This document shows positions 9,133-20,254 of a stretch of 64,000 bases of DNA, piece after piece. The notes beneath the pieces are model-generated. The model saw nothing but the letters and a program-made list of their open reading frames with translations. It was not told the origin of the DNA and did no database searches. Numbering within the stretch: position 1 is the stretch's first letter; each line of letters opens with the position of its first letter. A program made the position numbers and the translations under genes. This DNA is from Stagnihabitans tardus (lineage in GTDB: Bacteria > Pseudomonadota > Alphaproteobacteria > Rhodobacterales > Rhodobacteraceae), in the NCBI RefSeq assembly GCF_009925085.1, contig NZ_JAABNR010000001.1:248001-312000 (forward strand), written 5' to 3'.

Positions 9133-9900
9133 ATGAAAAAGATCCTTCTCGCCGCCGTGGCCACCATGGCCCTCGGCACCGCCGCCTTCGCCGAGCCGGT
9201 GAAGATCGGCGTCGCGGCCGAGCCCTATCCGCCCTTCACCTCGCCCGATGCCTCCGGCAACTGGGTGGGCTGGGAAGTCGATTTCATGAACGCGATCTGC
9301 AAGCAGGCGCAGATCGAATGCGTCATCACCCCCACGGCCTGGGACGGCATCATCCCCGCCCTGACCTCGGGCCAGATCGACGTCATCATGTCGTCGATGT
9401 CGATCACCGCCGAGCGCGCCCAGACCATCGACTTCTCGGACAAGTATTACAACACCCCCGCGATGATCGTCACCGCCAAGGGTTCGGGCATCACCCCGGA
9501 CGCCGCTGGCCTGACCGGCAAGATCATCGGCGTCCAGGTCTCGACCACGCATGAGGCCTATACGCAGAAGTATTTCGCCTCGGTGGCCGCCGAGGTGAAG
9601 ACCTATCAGACGCTGGACGAGCACAACCAGGACCTGGCCGCGGGCCGTGTCGATGCGGTCATGGGCGATTCCATCGCCATGGACGCCTTCCTGAAGTCGG
9701 AAGCCGGCATGGCCTGCTGCGAGTCGGTCGGTGCCGTGGCCGATGACGCCGAGATCCTCGGCGCCGGTGTGGGCTTTGGCCTGCGCAAGGGCGATCCGCT
9801 CCTGCCCAAGCTGAACGAGGCGATTGCCGCGATCCGCGCCGATGGCACCTATGACGCCATCTCGAAGAACTATTTCGACTTCGACATCTACGGCAAGTAA
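9133..9900 (+). CDS. polar amino acid ABC transporter, periplasmic binding protein
   Basis: A 255-residue family 3 solute-binding protein. A Sec signal peptide (MKKILLAAVATMALGTAAFA, cleavage before EPVK) is followed by AAEPYPPFTSPDASGNWVG and GWEVDFMNAICK, the classic lysine/arginine/glutamine-type opening. WDGIIPALTSGQIDVIMSSMS, AERAQTIDFSDKYY and GKIIGVQVSTTHE complete the ligand cleft. The acidic and aromatic cleft suits a cationic amino acid or opine, but this cannot be fixed from sequence alone. An AAGGAG site precedes the ATG. The TAA shares its last A with the next ATG. Confidence 0.92.
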   Translation: MKKILLAAVATMALGTAAFAEPVKIGVAAEPYPPFTSPDASGNWVGWEVDFMNAICKQAQIECVITPTAWDGIIPALTSGQIDVIMSSMSITAERAQTIDFSDKYYNTPAMIVTAKGSGITPDAAGLTGKIIGVQVSTTHEAYTQKYFASVAAEVKTYQTLDEHNQDLAAGRVDAVMGDSIAMDAFLKSEAGMACCESVGAVADDAEILGAGVGFGLRKGDPLLPKLNEAIAAIRADGTYDAISKNYFDFDIYGK

Positions 9901-10637
9901 TGGCCTGTCCCCCCGTCTCGCAACTCTCGTCCTTCGAGCTTCTCGGCCTTGGCGAATGCGGCTGGGGGGACACGCTTCTCCTGGGGCTTGGCAACTCGAT
10001 CCTGATTGCGCTTGGCGCCTATGCGCTTGGCTTCGGGATCGGGGTGGCCGGGGCCTTCGGCAAGCTTTACGGCGGCCCGGTCACCAAGGACCTGGCCGCC
10101 GTCTACACCACCCTGGTCCGCGCCGTGCCCGAGCTGGTGCTGATCCTGATCCTTTACTATGCCGTCCCGGGCCTGGTGAACGAGGTCCTGGTGGCCATGG
10201 GCCGCGAGACCATCGTCCTGCCGCAGTTCCTGACAGGGGTCGTCGTCCTGGCCTTCGTCCAGGGCGCCTATCAGACGGAAGTGCTGCGCGGCGCCATCCT
10301 CGCCGTGCCCCATGGCCAGATCGAGGCCGCCCGCGCCATGGGCATGTCGCCCTTCCTGGTGGCCCGCCGCATCATCTTCCCGCTGATGACCGCCAATGCC
10401 GTGCCGGGCCTCGGGAACCTCTGGCTGAACGCCACCAAGGACACCGCCCTTCTGGCCGTCATCGGTTTCGCCGAGCTGACAAAGGCGACCTACCAGGCCT
10501 CGGCCACGACCAAGGCCTTCTTCACCTTCTACCCGGCCGCCATGGCCCTGTACCTCGTGATCTCGCTGGTTTCGATCTATGGCTTCGGCCGGATCGAGAA
10601 ATGGGCGCGGCGCGGGCAACGTGACGTGAGGGGCTGA
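9900..10637 (+). CDS. polar amino acid ABC transporter, permease (HisQ-like)
   Basis: A 245-residue inner-membrane permease with five predicted hydrophobic segments and the EAA loop RGAILAVPHGQIEAARAMGMSP, which contacts the ATPase. The upstream amphipathic LGNSILIALGAYALGFGIG is the family's first helix. It starts one base inside the binding-protein stop (TAATG) and overlaps the next permease by one base. The N-terminus ACPPVSQLSSFELLGLGECGW is slightly longer than usual for HisQ. Confidence 0.92.
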   Translation: MACPPVSQLSSFELLGLGECGWGDTLLLGLGNSILIALGAYALGFGIGVAGAFGKLYGGPVTKDLAAVYTTLVRAVPELVLILILYYAVPGLVNEVLVAMGRETIVLPQFLTGVVVLAFVQGAYQTEVLRGAILAVPHGQIEAARAMGMSPFLVARRIIFPLMTANAVPGLGNLWLNATKDTALLAVIGFAELTKATYQASATTKAFFTFYPAAMALYLVISLVSIYGFGRIEKWARRGQRDVRG

Positions 10638-11410
10638 TGGAGGGGTTCTGGAAACCGCACCGGGTGGTGATGGCGGCGGTGGGCCTCGGGCTCGTTGCCC
10701 TGGCGGTGATCTATGGCCGCTGGGACTGGCTGGCCAATCCGAAATACCAATTGCTGCTGGTCAAGGGCATCTGGCTCTCGATCTGGTTGACCGTGGTGAC
10801 CATGGCCGTGGGCATGGTCCTGGCCATCCCGATCGGATTGGCCCAGGCCGTGGGCCCTTGGTATCTCGCCGCCCCCGCCCGCGTCTTCTGCACCGTGATC
10901 CGCGGCACGCCCCTGCTCATGCAGATCTGGCTCCTGTATTACGGGCTTGGGTCGCTCTTCCCCGGCACCTGGGTGCAGAAAAGCGAGCTCTGGCCCATTC
11001 TGCGCCAGGCCTGGCCCTATGCCGTCGTGGCGCTCTCGCTCTCGGTGGCGGGCTATGAGGGCGAGGTCATGCGCGGCGCCTTCAAATCCGTCCCCCATGG
11101 CCAGCTCGAGGCCGGAAAGGCCATGGGCATCCCCCGCTTCACCCTCTTCCGCCGCATCTGGCTGCCCCAGGCCCTGCAACGCGTCCTGCCCACCATCGGC
11201 GGCGAGACCGTCCTGCAGCTGAAATCGACGCCGCTCCTGTCGACCATCACGATCATGGAAACCTATGCCGTGGCCGGTCGCATCCGCCAGGACACGTTCA
11301 TCATCTACGAGCCGCTTCTGCTCCTGGCCCTGATCTACATGTGCCTGACCGGGCTGATCGTGCTCCTCTTCCGCTGGTTCGAGGCGCAAACCCCCAGCCG
11401 CACCGCCTGA
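10637..11410 (+). CDS. polar amino acid ABC transporter, permease (HisM-like)
   Basis: The 257-residue partner permease. The EAA motif MRGAFKSVPHGQLEAGKAMGI is intact, as is the RGTPLLMQIWLLYYG segment that defines HisM/OccM-like subunits. It forms a heterodimer with the preceding permease. Last gene of the operon; the stop is followed by tandem GC repeats and a factor-independent terminator at 11545-11570. Confidence 0.92.
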   Translation: MEGFWKPHRVVMAAVGLGLVALAVIYGRWDWLANPKYQLLLVKGIWLSIWLTVVTMAVGMVLAIPIGLAQAVGPWYLAAPARVFCTVIRGTPLLMQIWLLYYGLGSLFPGTWVQKSELWPILRQAWPYAVVALSLSVAGYEGEVMRGAFKSVPHGQLEAGKAMGIPRFTLFRRIWLPQALQRVLPTIGGETVLQLKSTPLLSTITIMETYAVAGRIRQDTFIIYEPLLLLALIYMCLTGLIVLLFRWFEAQTPSRTA

Positions 11411-11719
11411 GGCCGCCGGGGGACGCCGGGGCTGCCGCCCCGGACCCCGCCCAAGCCGGGGGCTGCCGCCCCGGACCCCGCCTGGAGGGACCCGCGGGGC
11501 CCCTCCAGACCTCCCCCGGGATATTTGTGCAAGTATGAAAGACGAAGGGCGCCCTGTTTGAGGCGCCCTTTGCATTTTCAACTTGGAAAAAATATCCACG
11601 GGGATTTTCAAGGGGAGCGTGCTCCCCTTGAAGCGGGGGGTCCGGGGGGCGGCAGCCCCCCGGCTTCCTCCGGGAGGGGTCAGTGGCATTTCATGCCTCT
11701 GACCCCTCCCGGACCCCGC
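11411..11719. repeat. convergent intergenic region with GC repeats and two CAAATA elements
   Basis: 309 bp between two convergent operons. It holds two near-identical copies of GGGGCTGCCGCCCCGGACCC (about 11428 and 11462) and a GGAGGGACCCGCGGGGCCCCTCC hairpin. There are two copies of the CAAATA element, one per strand (11513-11541 minus, 11575-11603 plus). The AAGGGGAGC-GT-GCTCCCCTT hairpin (11610-11629) and a second hairpin GGGGGGCGGCAGCCCCCC follow. The whole 11575-11660 block recurs at 58383-58470 and, diverged, at 50704-50785. No gene is seen. Confidence 0.7.
11545..11575. terminator. factor-independent terminator
   Basis: AAGGGCGCC (11545-11553), an 8-nt loop and GGCGCCCTT (11562-11570), followed on the plus strand by TGCATTTT. 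It ends the polar amino acid transporter operon. The minus strand lacks a run of U, so it is mainly plus-directed. Confidence 0.75.
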
Positions 11720-12559
11720 TCAGACCATTTCGGCCTCGGCCGCGCGGCGGCCTTCGGCTTCGCGGGCCGCTTCCAGGGCCGCAGCCCGGCGGCGGCGGAC
11801 TTCGTAGATCAGCGCGGCCACCAGGGTCGCGGCGATCAGGAGGAAGGCCAGGGCGTTGATCGAGGGCGTGATGCCCGAGCGCACTTTCGAGAAGACATAG
11901 ACCGTCAGCGTGTTCTGCGTGCCCCTTGTAAAGAGCGTCACGTTGAAGTTCTCGATCGACTGGAAGAAGGCAATCGCCGCCCCTGCCCCAAGCGCCGGGT
12001 AAAGATGCGGCAGAAGGATGCGCCGCAGCACCTGGTTGTGGCTCGCGCCCAGGTCCAGGGCCGCCTCTTCCAGGTTCTGGTCAAAGCTCTGCAACCGCGC
12101 CAGGACCAAAAGCATGACGAAGGAGGCGATATAGCTCACCTGGCCCAGCACGCTCAGATGCAGGCCCACCGGCACCGAGAGCTTGTTCCAGAACAGGATG
12201 GTGGAAATCCCGATCACCGCCCCCGGCGCCAGGATCGGCGCCACCATGAAGAAATACAGGAAAGACCGCGACCAGCCCGAGATCGAGTTGATCAGGATCG
12301 CTCCCGCCGCTCCCAGCGGCACCGCGATGGCCACCACTGCCAGCGCCACCCAGATCGTGTTGCCAAACGAGGTCCACATCGTCCCGTCGTTCCACAGCTC
12401 GACGAACCATTGGCTGCTGAAGCCCTTCCAGGGATAGACCGAGGGCGTCTTGTTGTTGTTGAAGGCCGCCCCGGACATGATCACCAGGGGGACGAGCAGG
12501 TAGAACAGGAAGCTGCCCATGTAGATATGATAGAGGAGCTTGCGCATCTTGTCGGTCAT
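11720..12559 (-). CDS. polyamine-type ABC transporter permease (PotC-like)
   Basis: A 279-residue inner-membrane permease of the spermidine/putrescine family. EEAALDLGASHNQVLRRILLPHL is the EAA loop (about 165-187). LTVYVFSKVRSGITPSINALAFLL is the conserved C-terminal PotC segment. The tail EVRRRRAAALEAAREAEGRRAAEAE is an unusually long charged cytoplasmic extension. It is last in the operon (binding protein, ATPase, PotB, PotC), 12 bp after potB. Substrate is not certain; PotBC-like permeases also serve 2-aminoethylphosphonate or other cations. Confidence 0.88.
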   Translation of the reverse strand: MTDKMRKLLYHIYMGSFLFYLLVPLVIMSGAAFNNNKTPSVYPWKGFSSQWFVELWNDGTMWTSFGNTIWVALAVVAIAVPLGAAGAILINSISGWSRSFLYFFMVAPILAPGAVIGISTILFWNKLSVPVGLHLSVLGQVSYIASFVMLLVLARLQSFDQNLEEAALDLGASHNQVLRRILLPHLYPALGAGAAIAFFQSIENFNVTLFTRGTQNTLTVYVFSKVRSGITPSINALAFLLIAATLVAALIYEVRRRRAAALEAAREAEGRRAAEAEMV

Positions 12560-12571
12560 GGTCTCTCCTCC

Positions 12572-13507
12572 TTACCGGGCAATGTCAGACAGCCGCACCT
12601 TGAACAGCCGCATGACGCCAAAGACGACCACGGTGCAAAGGAGCAGGTAGAGGAAGGAATAGGCGGCACCCGTGTTCCAGTCCTGGCTCTCCAGCATGGC
12701 CTGCTGGATCGTCTGGGTGAACCAGTTCGACCGGGTCGAGCCCAGCGTCGTCGGCACCAGGAGCGAGCCCGCCGCCAGCATGAAGACCATGACGGAACCG
12801 CTGGCGATCCCGGGCTTGGAATGCGGCAGGACGATGCGCAGATGGGTCTTCCACCAGGGTGCGCCCAGGTCCTGCGCCGCCTCGATCTGGTTGGTGTCCA
12901 AGGAGGACATCGCGTTGTAGATCGGGAAGAGCATGAAGAGGATATAGTTGTAAACGAGGCCAATCACGATGGCGTCGTAATTGGTGAAGACGCCCTGCTG
13001 CCAACGCACGGCCTTCTCCATGATCCCCAACCCCACCAGGGCCGCGTTCAAGGGCCCGTTCAGCGTCAGGATGATATACCAGGCGAAGGCCCGCAAAGCC
13101 TCGGAGACCCAAAGCGGGATGAAGAGCAGCAGGATCAGCGTCGGCACCGATTTGGGGCTGACGACCTTGGCCAGGTAAAAGGCGATCGGGTAAGAGAAGG
13201 CAAAGGCCACCACGGTCACCACGACGGAATAGAAGACCGTGTAAAGGAAGGTCTGCGCCCGCAGCGGCACCGCGATCTCAAACCCGAAGACCGACATGGG
13301 CCCCGGGCTTTCGAAGAACTTCACGTAATTGTCGGCCGAATAGACATCGCGCGGCCCGCCCATCTCGGCCACCGGCAGATAGGGCCGGAACGAGGTCTCG
13401 AAGAGCGCCAGGTTCGGCAGGATGATCAGCATCAAGAGCCAAAAGGCCGTGAGCAGGACGAAGGCGCCGGTCAGCGTGCCTCCATAGCGTTTCAGCAGGT
13501 CTCCCAT
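12572..13507 (-). CDS. polyamine-type ABC transporter permease (PotB-like)
   Basis: A 311-residue inner-membrane permease with six hydrophobic segments. The EAA motif is IEAAQDLGAPWWKTHLRIVLP. A periplasmic loop of about 60 residues after helix 1 (LFETSFRPYLPVAEMGGPRD) is typical of PotB. It starts 1 bp after the ATPase stop and is followed by potC after 12 bp. Confidence 0.88.
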   Translation of the reverse strand: MGDLLKRYGGTLTGAFVLLTAFWLLMLIILPNLALFETSFRPYLPVAEMGGPRDVYSADNYVKFFESPGPMSVFGFEIAVPLRAQTFLYTVFYSVVVTVVAFAFSYPIAFYLAKVVSPKSVPTLILLLFIPLWVSEALRAFAWYIILTLNGPLNAALVGLGIMEKAVRWQQGVFTNYDAIVIGLVYNYILFMLFPIYNAMSSLDTNQIEAAQDLGAPWWKTHLRIVLPHSKPGIASGSVMVFMLAAGSLLVPTTLGSTRSNWFTQTIQQAMLESQDWNTGAAYSFLYLLLCTVVVFGVMRLFKVRLSDIAR

Positions 13508-13508
13508 C

Positions 13509-14591
13509 TCACTTGGCCCTCACGATGCCATCGGGCAGGATCGAGGCGCGTTCGGCGGCAAAGGTCATGAACCCTTTCTGCCCGGTCTCGGGGATCATCT
13601 GGCCCCCGTCGTTGCGCAACTCGGCCACAAGCGAGGCGCCGCTGTCGGAATGGGCATGGACCGAGATGAAGCTGCCCTCGAAGGCCACTTCGGTGACAGT
13701 GACGGGCAGCGAGTTCTCGACCCCCGGCTCGGTTGCGAAAAGCGTGTGCTCGGGGCGGACGTAGAGCTTGACGGCGGCGCCGCCGGTCTCGCCCAGCCGG
13801 GCGCGGAACTGGCCATGGGCCGTGTCAAACCGCGCCATGCCCGAGGCGGTGGCGCCCACGGTGCCGGTGAAGATGTTGTTTTCACCCACGAAAGAGGCCA
13901 CGAAGCCGTTGACCGGGTTGTTGTAGATGTCGCGCGGGTCGGCGACCTGTTGCAACCGCCCCTGGGACATGACGCCCACGCGGTCGGACATGGCCAGGGC
14001 CTCGCCCTGGTCATGGGTGATATAGATGAAGGTCACGCCCGTCCGCTTCTGGATGGCGCGAAGCTCCGCGCGCATGTGCTGGCGCAGCTTCAGGTCCAGG
14101 GCGGACAGGGGCTCGTCCAGGAGCATCACATCGGGCTCCACCGCCAGCGCGCGGGCAATCGCCACGCGCTGCTTCTGGCCGCCCGAAAGCTGGCTCACCA
14201 TCTTGTCCGCCGCCCCCGGCAGATCGACCAGAGCCAGAAGCTCCTCGGCCTTGGCGCGGCGTTCAGCCTTGCCCACGCCGCGGACTTCGAGCCCGAAGGC
14301 GATGTTCTCCCAGATCGTCATCAGCGGGAAAAGCGCGAGGTTCTGGAAGATCAGCGCGGTCGGGCGCTGGTTCGGGCGCTGGCCCAGGGTGTCCTTGCCG
14401 CCGATGCGGATGGAGCCCGAGGTCGGGTCGTTGAAGCCCGAGATCATCCGCAGGATCGTGGTCTTGCCGCAGCCCGATGGCCCGAGGAAAGAAAAGAACT
14501 CGCCCGGCTGGATGGACACATTCACATGGTCCACCGCGCGAAAGCTGCCAAAATCGCAGACGACATTGTCAAGGTCGATCCCTGCACCCAT
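13509..14591 (-). CDS. polyamine-type ABC transporter ATP-binding protein (PotA-like)
   Basis: A 360-residue ATPase. Walker A is GPSGCGKTT, the signature is LSGGQKQRVAIARALA, Walker B is VMLLDEPLSALD and the switch is YITHDQGEALAMSDR. A C-terminal TOBE/OB regulatory domain (about 280-360, VKLYVRPEHTLF) distinguishes PotA-type importers. It is separated from the binding-protein gene by a stem-loop that would lower its expression relative to that gene. The neighbours define a PotABCD-like system. Confidence 0.9.
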   Translation of the reverse strand: MGAGIDLDNVVCDFGSFRAVDHVNVSIQPGEFFSFLGPSGCGKTTILRMISGFNDPTSGSIRIGGKDTLGQRPNQRPTALIFQNLALFPLMTIWENIAFGLEVRGVGKAERRAKAEELLALVDLPGAADKMVSQLSGGQKQRVAIARALAVEPDVMLLDEPLSALDLKLRQHMRAELRAIQKRTGVTFIYITHDQGEALAMSDRVGVMSQGRLQQVADPRDIYNNPVNGFVASFVGENNIFTGTVGATASGMARFDTAHGQFRARLGETGGAAVKLYVRPEHTLFATEPGVENSLPVTVTEVAFEGSFISVHAHSDSGASLVAELRNDGGQMIPETGQKGFMTFAAERASILPDGIVRAK

Positions 14592-14679
14592 AGGATCCGT
14601 CTCCCCGTTCCCTGCGGCCCGGGTCTATGCCCGGCCGTCGTTTCATTGCTCCGCCCGAGGCCCGGGCGGGTTCATTGAA

Positions 14680-14706
14680 AACGCCGGGCCCTGAAGACCC
14701 GGCGTT
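14680..14706 (-). terminator. intercistronic stem-loop between binding protein and ATPase genes
   Basis: AACGCCGGGCC (14680-14690) pairs with GACCCGGCGTT (14696-14706) with one mismatch. Read on the minus strand it is followed by TTTTC, the form of a leaky terminator. A second hairpin, CCGCCCG/CGGGCGG (14651-14669), follows downstream. Such structures commonly keep binding-protein mRNA in excess over permease mRNA. Confidence 0.7.
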
Positions 14707-14723
14707 CCTGGACTGTCCTGCGA

Positions 14724-15839
14724 TCAGGCAGCCTTGTACTTGTCGGCATATTCCCCGCGCTTGGCGATGAACTCGGCCGACTGGTCGGGCCACCACCACA
14801 GCTTGGACAGGGCCTCGTCGTTGAAGGTGCCCGAGTAATAGGCCGCGACATCGGGGTTCAGCTTTTCAGCCGAGCCCTTGCCGACCGGGTTCGACGAGAA
14901 GGCGGTGGCCCACATGGCCGCGCCATCGGCGGTCGAGACCCACTTGGCCAGCTCATGCGCCTGGTCGATGTTGACGGCGTTCTTCATCATGACGAAGCCC
15001 TGGTGCCAGGCGAAGGCGCCCTCGGCCGGAGCGACATAGGAATAGCCGTCGTTGCGCAGGTTGAAGCCGGTCGAATCCCAGCACAGGCCCACGGTCGCGC
15101 CGTTGGCGGTGAAGCCGGCATTGGCCTCGTTCTCGCCCGACCAGAACTGGACGACGTTGCCCTTGGCCTTGATGGCCTCGGCCAGGGCGATGTCCCAGAG
15201 CTGGGTCATCTTGGCCATGTCCGAATAGCCGTCCAGCCAGGGGAAGGGCAGCTTGCCCTGCGCATCCAGGTAACGGCCCATGGCGGCCAGGGCCGAATGC
15301 GGACGCAGCACGACCTGGTTGTCGGCCGAGAAGAGGTCACCCAGCGAGGCGGGCGACGACAGCTTGGCGCCCGCGGTGTTGACGACCAGCGCCTCGGTGC
15401 CCCAGTTCGACGGCACATAAAGCAGGGCGCCATTGGCATCCGCACTGCGCTTGCCAGCCGCGCCATCGGCGAGGCCCGGCAGGTAGTTGTCCATGGCCAG
15501 CTTGGCCGGATCGAAAGCGCCCAGAAGGCCGTTCTCGTTCCAGGCGCCGACGCGGTCGATGGTCGGCTCGATCATGTCGATCCCGCCCGATTGCAGCGCC
15601 ACCTTGGCCTGGGCGAACATCGTGTCCTGGTCGGGCAGTTCGGTGAAGTTCACCTTGATGCCGGTGGCGGCTTCGAAAGCCGGGAAGACTTCCGCCTTCA
15701 GCTTGTCGTAACCGGCCCAGCCGGTGAAGTTCAGCTCGCCCGACGAGGCCAGCGCTTTCGACGAGATGATGGCCGGAGCAGCCAGGGCAGCGGTGGCCGC
15801 CATGAAGCCGCGGCGGCTGAGAGTGATGTTCTTGGTCAA
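14724..15839 (-). CDS. polyamine-type ABC transporter periplasmic binding protein (PotD-like, Tat-exported)
   Basis: A 371-residue extracellular solute-binding protein of the PotD/PotF class. It carries a twin-arginine signal (LSRRGFMAATAALAAPAII, cleavage near SKALA-SSGE). ELNFTGWAGYDKLKAEVFPAFE and NWGTEALVVNT are class-typical. The start is TTG at 15839, preceded by GGGAG at good distance; no upstream ATG is available in frame. First gene of its operon. The conserved PotD acidic ligand residues cannot be confirmed without alignment, so the ligand is left open. Confidence 0.88.
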   Translation of the reverse strand: MTKNITLSRRGFMAATAALAAPAIISSKALASSGELNFTGWAGYDKLKAEVFPAFEAATGIKVNFTELPDQDTMFAQAKVALQSGGIDMIEPTIDRVGAWNENGLLGAFDPAKLAMDNYLPGLADGAAGKRSADANGALLYVPSNWGTEALVVNTAGAKLSSPASLGDLFSADNQVVLRPHSALAAMGRYLDAQGKLPFPWLDGYSDMAKMTQLWDIALAEAIKAKGNVVQFWSGENEANAGFTANGATVGLCWDSTGFNLRNDGYSYVAPAEGAFAWHQGFVMMKNAVNIDQAHELAKWVSTADGAAMWATAFSSNPVGKGSAEKLNPDVAAYYSGTFNDEALSKLWWWPDQSAEFIAKRGEYADKYKAA

Positions 15840-16222
15840 GTCAGTCTCCCTTTGTGAACCGCCTTGCAGCGGAATGGACCGAGGTTTGTTCCCCGTTCAT
15901 TTGGGTGTCTAGGCCGTGCAGATGACAGTTCCACGACGGCCCGGGTATCCCTGCGCGCAAGCTTACTTCGCAGGGGGGGCGACCTGTCAACGGCGCATCG
16001 CCAGCCCATGCCGCCCGCCGCCCGGTTTTTTGTCACATTTCGCGTGACAGGACATATTGCGCCGCTTTGCGGACCGAAACGACGCAAGCGCCGCGCAAAG
16101 GGGCGCCAAGTCCTGAAGGGCGCTGCCGGATTTCCGGGCGCCATGGCACGAACAAGAGAAGCCTGTTCCCCGGGGGCCGCGCGGGCGCAACCCAAGCGCG
16201 ATCCGGCACCCGCCATGAGTCG
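15840..16222. other. intergenic region upstream of the polyamine-type operon
   Basis: 383 bp downstream of the DUF1223 gene and upstream of the binding-protein gene, both on the minus strand. It contains the inverted repeat TGTCAC-N7-GTGACA at 16031-16049, preceded by a run of T, a plausible regulator site for the operon. Translations in all frames are compositionally biased and lack ribosome sites, so I see no gene here. Confidence 0.5.
16031..16049. promoter_or_regulatory. inverted repeat TGTCAC-N7-GTGACA
   Basis: Perfect 6-bp arms separated by ATTTCGC, about 190 bp upstream of the binding-protein start at 15839. The form suits a dimeric regulator. No cognate regulator gene is nearby, so the role is a guess. 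Confidence 0.35.
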
Positions 16223-16930
16223 TCAGCGGCTCAGCGCCGCCGCATGAATGGGCCCCGGCCCCTCGGCCTGGACGATCACGACCACGCCCTCCGGCCCCGG
16301 CACATCGGCCGTCAGCGCCAGGGGCGCCATGCCGTCCCATTCGCCCACCACCGCCCAGGAAGTCACGACATTGGTGTAATCCACCATCCGCCCGGCATTC
16401 TCGCCCGCCTCGATCATCACCTGGGCCTCGGGCAGAAAGCGCACGAGCTGGACCCGCATCGGGCCCAGGGCCTTTTGCGGGGCATCGGCGGCGATCCGCA
16501 TCTGGTCCCCCTCCCGCGTCAGGCGCAGCGTCAGGGGCGCAGGCTGGCCCTGCGCCTTTGCGATGGCCTCCGAGACGGCGCCGGGGTTCACCCCCTCGAT
16601 CCGCGCGCCCCCCGCCACGATCATCTGCGGCGTGTAGATCGTGTGGGACCCCTCGGCCAGGGCATAGGCCTTCTGCCGGTCGGTGAAACGGGCCTGGCCG
16701 AAACTGTCCTTCCAGCCGATGTAATCCCAGTAGTCGACATGCAGCGACAGGGCGATGACCCCCGGCTGAGCCGCCAGGTCGCGCAGGTATTCATCGGCCG
16801 GCGGGCAGGAAGAGCAGCCCTGGGAGGTGTAAAGTTCGACCACCGTGCCCAGTTGCACGGTCTCTTGCGACATCACGGGAGCGCCCATGGCGGCACAGGC
16901 CACCACGGCGCCAATCAGCGCAGATCTCAT
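16223..16930 (-). CDS. DUF1223 thioredoxin-fold exported protein
   Basis: A 235-residue protein of the DUF1223 family. A signal peptide (MRSALIGAVVACAAMGAPVMSQ) precedes VVELYTSQGCSSCPPADEYL, where the CSSC pair sits at the position of a thioredoxin active site. The remaining blocks (LHVDYWDYIGWKDSF, YTPQMIVAGG) are family-typical. The function is not established; a periplasmic thiol/disulfide role is inferred from the fold. The ATG at 16930 follows GGGGACC; the longer frame starting at 17329 crosses the aconitase promoter and was rejected. Divergent from aconitase. Confidence 0.85.
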   Translation of the reverse strand: MRSALIGAVVACAAMGAPVMSQETVQLGTVVELYTSQGCSSCPPADEYLRDLAAQPGVIALSLHVDYWDYIGWKDSFGQARFTDRQKAYALAEGSHTIYTPQMIVAGGARIEGVNPGAVSEAIAKAQGQPAPLTLRLTREGDQMRIAADAPQKALGPMRVQLVRFLPEAQVMIEAGENAGRMVDYTNVVTSWAVVGEWDGMAPLALTADVPGPEGVVVIVQAEGPGPIHAAALSR

Positions 16931-17285
16931 CGAAAGGTCCCCTAGAACTGCCTCGCTTCTAATCCCTTTCCGCCGTTGCAGCCAATCAAGGTTTTGCGAC
17001 CTCGGCGCGGGCTGGGGTATTTTCTGCCCCTGTCCGCGCCTTGACTGTCCCGGAAAGCGTCGAGCCTCCAACGGGCCTCCACCCAGGGTTGCGCCCGGGA
17101 ATGCCCCCGAGAATGCCCCCGAGAATGCGCCTGGCCCGGCCAATGCAGCGCATTTTATCCAGCCTCTGGCAATTCGGCATACAATTGCATACAATGGATG
17201 CGAGGCAGATGATTCCCGTCCCGAAGTTTCTTGCCCCATGTGCCGCATTGCGGCAAAAGGGGGCATCCCACCCATGGAGGCCATG
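16931..17285. promoter_or_regulatory. divergent promoter region of DUF1223 gene and aconitase
   Basis: 355 bp. Two tandem signals are visible. A 12-bp unit GAATGCCCCCGA occurs nearly three times (17099-17134). A 9-bp direct repeat GCATACAAT occurs with 10-bp period (17177-17195), about 95 bp upstream of the aconitase start, and each unit contains TACAAT, a good -10 hexamer. One helical turn of spacing suggests a regulator binding side by side, or duplicated start sites. No coding frame with a ribosome site is seen. Confidence 0.5.
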
Positions 17286-19967
<2,682 letters not shown>

Positions 19968-19989
19968 AGCCTCCCGAACACCCCGTTGC

Positions 19990-20022
19990 AAAGGGCGCCC
20001 CAGCGGCGCCCTTTGGCTTTTT
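19990..20022 (+). terminator. factor-independent terminator of acnA
   Basis: AAAGGGCGCC (19990-19999), loop CCAGC, GGCGCCCTTT (20005-20014), then GGCTTTTT. A perfect 10-bp stem followed by a U-run on the plus strand. Confidence 0.85.
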
Positions 20023-20093
20023 CAGGCGTTAACCTCTTTTTCATGCCCTGGTGCCACTCTCGACAGGTCCGCTGGTCAAAGGAGGCCCCGACC

Positions 20094-20240
20094 TTGCGCC
20101 ATTCGCCCTCGCCGCTTTCCCGCCAGCCCAATTCCCGCGCCCGGGCACACACCCTGGCCCGCGCCCTGCCCGCCCCGAGTTTCTGGCTGGCCGACGCCCT
20201 GATCCTGGGCCTGATCCTCGCCCTGATCCGCCTGCTGTAA
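20094..20240 (+). CDS. small putative membrane protein, 48 residues, TTG start
   Basis: A strong Shine-Dalgarno (AAAGGAGG, 20078-20085) lies 8 nt before a TTG that opens a 48-codon frame ending at TAA 20240. The first 28 residues are basic and proline-rich; the last 17 (DALILGLILALIRLL) form one hydrophobic helix, so a single-pass C-tail-anchored protein is suggested. I recognise no family. It sits between the acnA terminator and a GC-rich repeat block. The ribosome site is the main evidence; codon bias is compatible but the region is GC-biased anyway. Confidence 0.45.
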   Translation: MRHSPSPLSRQPNSRARAHTLARALPAPSFWLADALILGLILALIRLL

Positions 20241-20254
20241 CCCAAGTCCTTTGG

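Noticed and set aside
11525-13570. 681-codon plus-strand frame over the polyamine permeases
   Set aside because: Arg/His/Asp-rich shadow of potB/potC; it starts within a CAAATA repeat.
15864-16247. 127-codon plus-strand frame in the gap before the polyamine operon
   Set aside because: No ribosome site, Arg/Ala/Pro-biased composition and overlap with the DUF1223 gene end; likely chance.
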